From NCBI RefSeq assembly GCF_000969825.1, contig NZ_KQ033919.1:4042749-4106748 (forward strand): 64,000 bases of DNA. Reading direction: 5' to 3'. The position numbers and the translations under genes are program-made. A model generated the notes under the pieces. That model saw only the letters and a list, made by a program, of their open reading frames with translations, did not search any database and was not told the origin of the DNA. Within the stretch, counting starts at the first letter, position 1, and every line of letters starts with the position of its first letter. Source of the DNA: Parabacteroides gordonii MS-1 = DSM 23371 (GTDB taxonomy: Bacteria; Bacteroidota; Bacteroidia; Bacteroidales; Tannerellaceae). Shown here one piece after another: positions 26,471-34,500 of the stretch.

Positions 26471-26565
26471 TGTATATCGTATATAATCAGCAAATATACG
26501 AAAAGTATCATGTATACCGTAAACTTTTTACTTTTTCATGAAGAATTTCATGTATATCGTAAATA
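26471..26565. repeat. Three operator-like direct repeats, 40 bp apart
   Basis: TGTATATCGTA at 26471, TGTATACCGTA at 26511 and TGTATATCGTA at 26551: each starts exactly 40 bp after the previous one, about four helix turns. The second and third share further bases (CATGTATAYCGTAAA). They flank the predicted ATPase promoter and are likely binding sites for a regulator acting on one DNA face. Confidence 0.65.
26491..26498 (-). promoter_or_regulatory. -7 promoter element of the DUF4143 ATPase gene
   Basis: TATATTTG on the minus strand (26498-26491), 37 bases before the ATG at 26454. The -33 position about 20 nt upstream overlaps the middle TGTATAYCGTA repeat (GTTTACG on the minus strand), so a protein bound there would cover the promoter. 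Confidence 0.5.
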
Positions 26566-26690
26566 ATAAGTATTGCATTAAACCGGATATGTATGCTTCT
26601 ACTGAAAGGACGCAAAGATGCTATAAAAATAAGCGTTCAAGAGAATAATTTCCCTCATTCTTTCGTATCTTTGAACGGGATGAATTCAAT

Positions 26691-26776
26691 GGCTTATAAT
26701 TATCGGCCGTATGGTTGATGGATGTGAGCCGTATGACCGATAATTATGAGCCATACGGCGGACGGTTATCAACCGT
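26691..26776. repeat. Palindrome cluster upstream of the HU-like gene
   Basis: A 16-nt inverted repeat with one mismatch (26691-26706 and 26737-26752; perfect core ATAATTATCGG/CCGATAATTAT) encloses two copies of CCGTATG (26707, 26729). A third related arm GCCATACGGC is at 26750-26759, followed by a tight hairpin ACGGTT-ATC-AACCGT (26762-26776). The layout resembles a repetitive extragenic palindrome or a multi-site operator. Confidence 0.6.
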
Positions 26777-26850
26777 TGATTAGTCGCGGTAGTAATTCAA
26801 ATTAGTATGGCATGTAAGTAGCAATAGTACGTAACCTAATAAATAATATC

Positions 26851-27450
26851 ATGGCTATAAAATTTAAAGTTTATTCAACACCGAAACCGAATGGCCGGAA
26901 AGGAAGTAAATTATCCCATGCGCGTGCAATCAGCCAGGGCACATATAATCTGGAGAAAGTATGCAGGCTGATAAGCGAACGCTCGGCTGTCTCATCGGCG
27001 GAAGTGAAAAGCGTTCTGGATTCGTTTGCCTGGGTGATCGAGTTGGCTCTGGAAGATGGCTGTCATGTCGAGTTGGATGATTTGGGATATTTCTCTCCAT
27101 CATTGAGAACTGTTCCGAATAAGAAAAAAACCGATAATAATACGGTATATGTAGACGGGATCAACTATCGCTGTTCCACTTCTTTGCGTGAAAAGTTGCG
27201 GCAAATCGATTTGGTACATGTAAAAGACAAAAAGAAACCGGATAGTTGGGAAGAACGTAAAAAGAAACTGTTGAGTCATATTGCTATCTGGGACAGTATC
27301 AGTCCTCGCAGCTATGCAGAAGCTATCGGTTGCTCCCGATACCGGGCTGAGGCCGATCTGAAAAAATTTGTAGAGGAAGGTGTGTTAGTCAGAGTAGGAT
27401 ATCGGAATAAAGTGATGTATTTGCTGGCGAACGATGAAAAGAATGGATAA
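26851..27450 (+). CDS. HU-like DNA-binding protein with C-terminal helical extension
   Basis: 199 residues. Residues about 1-120 match the Bacteroidetes HU/histone-like family (HU-HIG type: 'YNLEKVCRLISERSAVSSAEVKSVLDSF', then 'LEDGCHVELDDLGYFSPSLRT'), with a short lysine-rich linker. The C-terminal 65 residues ('SPRSYAEAIGCSRYRAEADLKKFVEEGVLVRVGYRNKVMYL') look like a winged helix, so the protein may bind specific sequences rather than coat DNA. It stands alone; a palindrome cluster lies just upstream and a weak seven-base-pair hairpin (27481-27503) downstream. A role as regulator of its own or neighbouring accessory genes is inference. Confidence 0.8.
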   Translation: MAIKFKVYSTPKPNGRKGSKLSHARAISQGTYNLEKVCRLISERSAVSSAEVKSVLDSFAWVIELALEDGCHVELDDLGYFSPSLRTVPNKKKTDNNTVYVDGINYRCSTSLREKLRQIDLVHVKDKKKPDSWEERKKKLLSHIAIWDSISPRSYAEAIGCSRYRAEADLKKFVEEGVLVRVGYRNKVMYLLANDEKNG

Positions 27451-27604
27451 ATTACTGTATTTGCCATTATTATGTGGGGAAAATGTGTTTTATTATCACA
27501 TTTCAATTTCTTAGGTTGATTGGACTTATAAGTTTTTAGGATTGACAAATATGATTGAAAGATAAAATCTTATTGAAAAATAATGGCTGTATATATTGTT
27601 TGAG

Positions 27605-27612
27605 TAATTTTG
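27605..27612 (+). promoter_or_regulatory. -7 promoter element before the TPR/HTH regulator
   Basis: TAATTTTG matches TAnnTTTG exactly, 69 bases before the ATG at 27682. No good TTTG was found at the usual distance upstream, so this rests on one box in an AT-rich region. Confidence 0.35.
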
Positions 27613-27681
27613 TTTGTGTAATTTTACGATTAGAGAGAATGCCGGAAAAACAAAAGGACAACGCAAATAATATATACAGTT

Positions 27682-29337
27682 ATGAAAATATATATACTAC
27701 CTATCTTATTCATTCAGATCCTATTGTGTCTTTCCTGCGGATCTGGAAAAAATGAAATGATATTCTCGGAATCAGAATCACTTTTAGAAACAGATCCTGA
27801 TAGTGTTTTGTATATATTGGGCTCTATTCTTTACCCTGAGGAATTGAACGCAGAAGAATATAATCGATATATCCTATTAAAAATTCAGGCTGAATATAAA
27901 TTGTATCAGGATATCACATCTGATTCGACTATTCTTTCCGTACGGGATTATTATTTGGAAAAGAACGATAATCCTAATATCGCTTTGGCATTATATTATT
28001 GTGGTTGTTATTACAAGGAGTGTGGAAACGGCGAAAATGCAATGAGATGTTTTCTGGAAGCTGATGGGTATGCGGAAAAAGGCGGTAATATAAATTTGAG
28101 GGGACTGATTCGGAACGCTATTGGAGTTCTTTTATTAAATCAGTTTGATAGTGAGGGAGCAATATTAAGTTTTCGAAAGTCTGCTTCTTTTTATAAACAG
28201 GTTGGAAATTTGAAAAGTGAACTTATTACTTATATTCAAATAGGTGATTGCTTTCAGTATTTGGAACAACCGGATAGTGCTCTTTTTTATTATATGGAAT
28301 GTTTGCATTTAGTTGATAGAGAAAAATTATGCCAGGAGAAATCTATCGTTCGACAAAACTTAGGTGTATTATATGCTCAGAAAGGAGAATTAACAAAAGC
28401 TATTCGATTTTTGAAAGAAGCATTGGAATACACATCCAATCAAGATAATCAAATAAAAATATATGTGTCTTTGTTAGATTTGTATACTGCAAGTCATCAA
28501 GGAGATTCGGCAAATGTCTATATGAGCTATTTGTTGCAAAGGAAAGATAGCATAAAGGATGTATATGTAAAGGCTAATTTATTTCAGCTTCTTTCAGAGA
28601 GAGAGGAACTCCTTAAAAATTATCCGGAGGCTTTGACATATTATAAAATGTATGCTGAGAATCTTTTGCAGATAATTGATGTTAATCAGGATAAAAGATT
28701 GTTGGAACTTCAGAAAAAATACGATTATGAAAAGATTCGATTACATAATATTCGTTTAAAACTGGAAAGAGCAAATATCTTTATCGGTTTAATATTAGGA
28801 ATATTGTTTTTTATTGTTTTGATATTCTTATTATTCAGAAGATATAAAAAACATAAAAATGAGATATTAGAATTAGAAGAAAAAATAACGAGTTTGAATA
28901 TTTTATCCCAAAAATATGATGAAAAGGAACAAACATTTACTTCCTACTTAGTTAAACATTTTAATGTTTTAAAGAAAATGTCAAGTTTAAAGATTTATAT
29001 GAATAAAGATGTATCTCATAAAGATGAATTTTGGATAAAAAAAATAAATGAGATAATCTATGGTCAGGATGCTTTGAACTGGGATGTCTTATATGATGTA
29101 ATGAATAAATTGCATAATGATTTTTTTATCAGGTTAAAAGAATTATATCCTCAATTGAAAGAAATAGAATATCGTATTCTTTGTTTGACCTATTCTGGTT
29201 TTTCAACAGTGGAAATATCAATTGTATTAAATTTGAGTGTAAATACAATAAATATGAAACGTTCTGCTATACGAAAAAGTTTAGGTATCGTAGCTTTTAC
29301 TAATTTACGAGATTTCTTAAATGAAAAATTGAATTGA
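27682..29337 (+). CDS. Membrane-anchored TPR protein with C-terminal HTH (LuxR-like) regulator domain
   Basis: 551 residues in a layout typical of Bacteroidetes one-component regulators. The N-terminal signal/anchor ends at a Cys-rich site (CLSCGSG, possible lipoprotein Cys19); about seven degenerate TPR repeats occupy residues 75-345; a transmembrane helix lies at about 365-387; a coiled-coil stretch follows; the C-terminal region (about 488-540) is a LuxR-type HTH (EYRILCLTYSGFSTVEISIV, then LSVNTINMKRSAIRKSLGI). The TPR sensor would therefore be periplasmic and the HTH cytoplasmic, with no kinase or receiver domain. It precedes, on the same strand, the secreted-protein/RHS gene group and is the obvious candidate regulator. 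Confidence 0.85.
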   Translation: MKIYILPILFIQILLCLSCGSGKNEMIFSESESLLETDPDSVLYILGSILYPEELNAEEYNRYILLKIQAEYKLYQDITSDSTILSVRDYYLEKNDNPNIALALYYCGCYYKECGNGENAMRCFLEADGYAEKGGNINLRGLIRNAIGVLLLNQFDSEGAILSFRKSASFYKQVGNLKSELITYIQIGDCFQYLEQPDSALFYYMECLHLVDREKLCQEKSIVRQNLGVLYAQKGELTKAIRFLKEALEYTSNQDNQIKIYVSLLDLYTASHQGDSANVYMSYLLQRKDSIKDVYVKANLFQLLSEREELLKNYPEALTYYKMYAENLLQIIDVNQDKRLLELQKKYDYEKIRLHNIRLKLERANIFIGLILGILFFIVLIFLLFRRYKKHKNEILELEEKITSLNILSQKYDEKEQTFTSYLVKHFNVLKKMSSLKIYMNKDVSHKDEFWIKKINEIIYGQDALNWDVLYDVMNKLHNDFFIRLKELYPQLKEIEYRILCLTYSGFSTVEISIVLNLSVNTINMKRSAIRKSLGIVAFTNLRDFLNEKLN

Positions 29338-29461
29338 TAAACCTTTTCTATTAGTTGAAAAGTTATATTGTATATTTATTATATATTTGATTATCAGTTG
29401 GTTGTTTTTGATTGTGTTCTGTGAAAAGTTATATGCGTGTAGTGTGATAGCGAATAGTAAC

Positions 29462-29469
29462 TAAATTTG
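29462..29469 (+). promoter_or_regulatory. -7 promoter element of the secreted-protein/RHS group
   Basis: TAAATTTG matches TAnnTTTG, 32 bases before the ATG at 29502. A second exact box (TATATTTG) lies at 29382-29389. Neither has a clear TTTG at the right distance, so the promoter may need an activator, such as the regulator encoded upstream. Confidence 0.45.
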
Positions 29470-29501
29470 TTTTCAGATTAACATAATTAAAGAATAAATG
29501 T

Positions 29502-29915
29502 ATGAATCTGACTAAAACACTATTCGGAACATTAATAGTAGTAGGCTCTTTTTTTATGCCTTGTGTTCCAACTAATGTATTTGCTTCTGGCAATAAAGAG
29601 TTATGTACAGTGACGAGTTCTTCAAAAGTATATTTGAAAGGACGTTTGTCTACTCCGACAACGCGAAGTAGTTCTAAATTAATTGAAGTTTTTCAGGAAA
29701 ATAATGCTTTAATGGTTTATTATTTAGATGTATTAGGAGAAATAGAAATTACAATTACTAATGACCAAAATATGATTATTTATTCAGAAGTAATATCTGT
29801 ATTCAAAAGTTCTAAATCATTAATTGAACTGAGTGAATCATTAAATGGCAGTTATACTGTTAAATTGAAAGATTCCAAGGGGGGAGAATTAACAGGAATA
29901 TTTACTGTAGAATGA
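29502..29915 (+). CDS. Exported DUF3244-family protein
   Basis: 137 residues with a signal peptide (cut near VFA-S29). The mature part is beta-rich ('LMVYYLDVLGEIEITITND', 'LNGSYTVKLKDSKGGELTGIF') and matches the pattern of the DUF3244 family, small immunoglobulin-like exported proteins of Bacteroidales whose job is unknown. A short linker rich in Thr and Ser (about 45-58) separates the N-terminal peptide from the domain. It is the first gene of the tightly spaced group that leads to the RHS gene (23 bases to the next start). An adaptor or surface role is inference. Confidence 0.7.
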   Translation: MNLTKTLFGTLIVVGSFFMPCVPTNVFASGNKELCTVTSSSKVYLKGRLSTPTTRSSSKLIEVFQENNALMVYYLDVLGEIEITITNDQNMIIYSEVISVFKSSKSLIELSESLNGSYTVKLKDSKGGELTGIFTVE

Positions 29916-29938
29916 AAAAATAAATAAACTCTATTGAT

Positions 29939-31093
29939 ATGAAAAAGAAGATTTACCTATTAACCGTTTTAATTACTTGTTTGTGTTTTACTTCAAATGC
30001 TCAGTTGAGATTACTACAAAATGGTCGTGTCCAAGTGGGGACGCTTAGAACAGATCCGACAGAAGACCCTCTGAATGTAACAACCATGCAGGTATTTGGC
30101 CCTTATGGTGATATGCGTTCCGGTTCAAAATTAACGTTCGGTGATTTTGGACAATACCCAAATCAAGGATGGAATGTCTTTATTGGGGAATATGGGTCGG
30201 ATGATACGGATCAACTTTGGTTACATGGGAAAAGGGGTATCTATTTAACTACAAGTGGTCAAGCAAATAATATTGTAGCATATTATGCTCCGGCATCGAA
30301 TAGTAATTTTGTTTTCAATACGAATCTTCGGGTAAATGGTGTGAATATAACTTCCGATGCTCGGTTGAAAGAGAATGTTCAGACACTTCAAAATCCATTA
30401 AATATTGTAAGTCAGCTAAATGGAGTTAGCTATAATTATAAACTTTCTGAAATTAATAAATATCGCGAACAGGATGCATCAAAGTTTACCGAAGCTCAGA
30501 ATATGCAGAATAGTGCAAGTGTTTCTTCTAATGCAGCCTTGACAGGTAAAGAGAATGATGACAAACTTTATCAAAATGCTGTTGATAGAAAAGAAGCGGA
30601 AGATGCCAGTCGCAAGAGAATCGGTTTCCTGGCACAAGATATAGAGAAGGTTTTACCGGAACTGGTACAGACAGATGAAAATGGAATCAAATCGATTGAT
30701 TATATAGGTTTTATACCTCTGATCGTAGAAAGTCTCAAAGAAATGCAACAGACTATTCAGGCACAGCAGAACGAAATAGATATTTTGCAGAGCCTTTTGC
30801 CAGAGGAAAGTAAGTCGCTATTGCGTTCAACTTCTACAGATAATATCGTTATAGAAGGTGCAAAATTATATAACAGAGCTGGTTCCTCAGTTTCTTATAC
30901 ATTACCTTCTACTTTTGCCAATGCATATTTGCAGGTGTTTGATATTGCAGGAAGGATGTTGAAGAAAATAACCTTGACAACCGCAAATGATATAGTGGAA
31001 ATAAATCCGACCGAGATCGGTTTGGGTACGTTTATCTATGTGTTGTATGTGGATGGACAGAAAGCGGATACACTGAAGAAATTTGTAAACTGA
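29939..31093 (+). CDS. Tail-fibre/S74-type protein with T9SS-like C-terminal tail
   Basis: 384 residues. A signal peptide (cut near SNA-Q22) is followed by a beta-rich stalk region, then a peptidase S74 (endosialidase chaperone) domain from about 138 to 280: it begins SDARLKENVQTL and continues with KRIGFLAQDIEKVLPELV and the trailing coiled coil 'LKEMQQTIQAQQNEIDIL'. The last 75 residues ('VSYTLPSTFANAYLQVFDIAGRMLKK', ending LKKFVN) resemble a type A type-IX-secretion sorting domain. S74 domains normally help trimeric fibres fold and may cut themselves off. This points to a surface-exposed fibre made with the RHS protein; that link is inferred from gene order. Confidence 0.75.
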   Translation: MKKKIYLLTVLITCLCFTSNAQLRLLQNGRVQVGTLRTDPTEDPLNVTTMQVFGPYGDMRSGSKLTFGDFGQYPNQGWNVFIGEYGSDDTDQLWLHGKRGIYLTTSGQANNIVAYYAPASNSNFVFNTNLRVNGVNITSDARLKENVQTLQNPLNIVSQLNGVSYNYKLSEINKYREQDASKFTEAQNMQNSASVSSNAALTGKENDDKLYQNAVDRKEAEDASRKRIGFLAQDIEKVLPELVQTDENGIKSIDYIGFIPLIVESLKEMQQTIQAQQNEIDILQSLLPEESKSLLRSTSTDNIVIEGAKLYNRAGSSVSYTLPSTFANAYLQVFDIAGRMLKKITLTTANDIVEINPTEIGLGTFIYVLYVDGQKADTLKKFVN

Positions 31094-31100
31094 TTTTTCT

Positions 31101-31562
31101 ATGAAAAGAGAAAATATGTTTATGGCATACGTAAAGATATGTATGCTACCTTTCTTATTGTTTGGATTTGTGGATTTCATATCTTCAAAAGATTTCAAAA
31201 ACGGGGAAGAACTAAGTGATAGTTCAAATCAGATTGTATCTGATAGTCTAAGAAAAGAACAACACTCAGATAGCATATCTGTCTTTGTTACAGGTTCATG
31301 TGTCAATACTTTTGAAAACCGGACAGTCTCTTCGATGGTTTCTGTTCAGGGATGTAATACTCTTGTTGTACAGAATGTGACAATTACTAATAATGGTAAT
31401 TTGACACTGGTTGCTCCGGAAAATATTACATTAAATGGTCCTTTTGTGGGAGAATTAGGAAGTATATTGAATATAAAAATAGGGCAATCTCAACTGATGT
31501 TCGAATTTATCTATGATGATTCCGGTAATCGAATCATGCGACAAGTTAGTATTGTTGAATGA
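31101..31562 (+). CDS. Small exported protein ending in a YD-repeat-like motif
   Basis: 153 residues, unrecognised family. A hydrophobic N-terminal segment (about 8-28) can act as a signal peptide or anchor; a Ser/Asp-rich linker follows; a repetitive beta-rich part (about 65-130, 'VVQNVTITNNGNLTLVAPENI') looks like a short beta-solenoid. The extreme C-terminus reads FIYDDSGNRIMR, which is a single copy of the YDxxGNRxxR motif that makes up RHS proteins. The start is seven bases after the previous stop and the RHS gene starts 25 bases downstream. It could be an adaptor that docks on the RHS protein, but this is a guess from the motif and position. Confidence 0.7.
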   Translation: MKRENMFMAYVKICMLPFLLFGFVDFISSKDFKNGEELSDSSNQIVSDSLRKEQHSDSISVFVTGSCVNTFENRTVSSMVSVQGCNTLVVQNVTITNNGNLTLVAPENITLNGPFVGELGSILNIKIGQSQLMFEFIYDDSGNRIMRQVSIVE

Positions 31563-31587
31563 AATCTTAATTATATCGACATAAATT

Positions 31588-34500
31588 ATGAATAAATACA
31601 TATTCCATATATTATTATTAATCGTTCCTTTATTGGGACTGGCACAGAATACTTCGAATATATCCGGTTCATTTGATATTGGTCCTGTTGGAAATGCTAC
31701 ATATAATATTCCGGTTGATTTACCTCCTGGTATATCAGGGTTAAAACCTGATATATCAATAGTTTATAATAGTTTTTCGGGAGATGGTATCATGGGAAAA
31801 GGTTTCTCGTTATCAGCTATATCTTCTATTGCCCGTGCCAATACAACTGTTTTTCATAATGGTAGTATTAGCGATATAAAGTTCAATAATAATGATAATT
31901 ATATGCTTGACGGCAATCGTTTGATGTATAATGTAACAATGGGGCAATATCGTACAGAAATGAATCCTTATTCGCAGATTAAATGTATCTCACCGAATAC
32001 TTCTTCTGCACATTTTGAGGTAAGGACAAAAGAAGGTTTAATTATGGAATATGGTAATACTTCAGATTCCAAATTATATGCTCAGTCTCCTCATGAAGGT
32101 CAGGTTGCATTTTGGATGCTTAATAAAGTAAAGGATCGTATAGGTAATTATTATACATATATATATGAAAAGAATGATAGCAATGGAGAAATCCGTTTAA
32201 AACAAATAGATTATACAGGAAATGAAGGCTCTGCACCTTATTGTTCTGTGAAATTTGTTTATTCAAATCGTAATAATGCTGTTAATTTGAACTATATTGT
32301 AGGTAGTGAATTTAAAGAAAGTAAGTTATTGAGTGAGATAGGTGTTTACTATGGGATCTCTTTGTATCGAAAATATGCAATGACTTATAATTTTGACGCA
32401 AATGATTTTACTTATCTTTTATCTAAAATTACAGTTACCGGATTAGATAATGAAACTCTTAAACCAATAGTGTTCAATTGGTATAAAAATACGGATTTTA
32501 AACATGAACAAGTTATATATGACCAATCGTCAAGTGCTACAAATTATATAAATAAAGCTTATATTTCTCTGGGTGATTACAATGGAGATGGTAGAACAGA
32601 CCTTTTGGCTACACCTATGGATGATGCCGGATGGACTGGCTGGCGATTGTTTTTGGCTGATACAGATGGTAATAAACTAACCTATTCCGGATCAGGGACT
32701 CTTCCGGAAAGGTTTAAGGAACCGGTTCCTGGCGATTATAATGGAGATGGCATTACTGATTTTCTGGCATGCAGAGAGACTGTTGCTAATAGTCTTGATG
32801 GAGTTGACTCAGTTTCGGTATCAGATACCTTGGGGGATCAGCTAGATAAAGCATCTGTTACTTATTATAATTATTTTGTTTATTATGGTACGGGTAGTGG
32901 ATTTACAGCCGGACCGTGCATAACTACTGAATCTCGTCCGCATGGTGTGAGAGTCGCAGATTTTAATGGGGATGGAGCAATGGACTTATTTGTGTATTAT
33001 AAAAATAAGAGTGGTTCTCAGGATTACAAAATATGCATGTCCGGTTATTCTTCTGGTACTTTAACTGCATTTAATACAATTAAAACAGGCCCTATCCTTT
33101 CAGAAATGAATTGGGATCAAGTGGAAGTATGGGATTTTAATGGTGATGGATTGGCTGAAGTTATTAATTTTCATGATGGCGGTTATGATTATATGGAGAA
33201 TAACGGAGCTGGTTCGTTACATAGAAGCAGAACCGGAACTTTTCCGAATAAGAATCATAAAATGAGCTTCGGAGATTTTAATGGTGACAGAAAAATAGAT
33301 ATATTATTGACAGGTTGGAATAATATGGAATGGGGTGAGTGGCAGACTTTATTATCAACAGGTGTCGGGTTTAAGAGTTACTCTTTTCCAAAAAAGTTCA
33401 ATACTTTTTCTAAAGATATTTATGTCTGTGACTTGAATGGTGATGGGAATGATGATTTTTTTGCCGTTGATAAATCTTCGGATAATATGAGTTCCCTCAG
33501 ATGTTTTACTGGATATGATAATGGGCGTAACTTTAAAGAATATACAAGTGTAAATACATATGGATCTGATAAATGGAACTTTTTCCCTTTAGATACAAGA
33601 GGTGACGGTAAGTTAGGCTTTTTGGTAACATCTGCATCTAATTCCTGGAAAGGGTATCAATTGTATATGTCAAATGCCGGATTTTCAAATTTACTGAAAT
33701 CGGCTACAGACTCTCATGGGAATGTGACAACTGTTTCTTATAAAAAAATGGCGGATCCTTCCATATATACAAAAACTTCTCCGACAGGAGGAGCTGCAGC
33801 CGTTTCCGGATATGATTGCCTGTCTTTTACTGCTCCATTCAAATTGGTATCAAATGTAAGTATTAGTAATGGCATTGGAGGGACAAATAGTATTGCATAT
33901 AACTATGAGAATGCGAAGGTTTTTAAACGGGGACGCGGTTTTTTGGGCTTTACCAGAACTATAATGAATGACCTGAGTACTTCTGTTAAGACAACAATTA
34001 CGCAGGATTTTTCAGAGACCTATTATCAGGCAGCAGTAAAGAGCATAGAAAAGGTATACACTTCGCAGAATCGAAAATTGATGCAAACGGATTATATCAA
34101 TGCTTTAACGAAGCCATCGGATGTATATGGTACATTTGTTTATCAACCTACATCTGTAACAGAACAAACTTATGAGCCGGTGGCAAATAAAGTCATTCAA
34201 TCTGTTACAACGAATTATTCTTATGATAACTATGGAAATCTGTTGGCGCAAACTGCGACTTATGGTAATGGAGATGTACAAAAAGTAACAAATACATACG
34301 ACAACAACACAACGGATTGGATTATAGGGTTATTGACCCGAAGTGTGAGTACGAGTACAGTGAACGGTAGTTCGCAGACTAATACGGTAGAGTATGCTTA
34401 TAACAATACAACAGGTTTGTTGCAAACACAAACAGTAGAACCGAATCAATCTTCCTATAAATCTATAACAACTTATACTTATGATGGATATGGAAATGTT

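Larger units (their letters stand above)
26455..26850. other. Divergent intergenic region between the ATPase and HU-like genes
   Basis: About 400 bases without a credible gene. The left part holds the ATPase promoter and three TGTATAYCGTA repeats; the middle (26570-26690) shows nothing recognisable; 26691-26776 holds a dense group of palindromes. No tRNA, integrase site or transposon end was seen. Confidence 0.6.

Noticed and set aside
27481-27503. Hairpin AAATGTG/CACATTT after the HU-like gene as a terminator
   Set aside because: Only seven A/T-rich pairs and no proper T-run after it; too weak to list as a feature.
27555-27755. 66-codon frame before the TPR/HTH regulator
   Set aside because: It overlaps the regulator start in another frame, contains the predicted promoter and has no ribosome binding site or family pattern.
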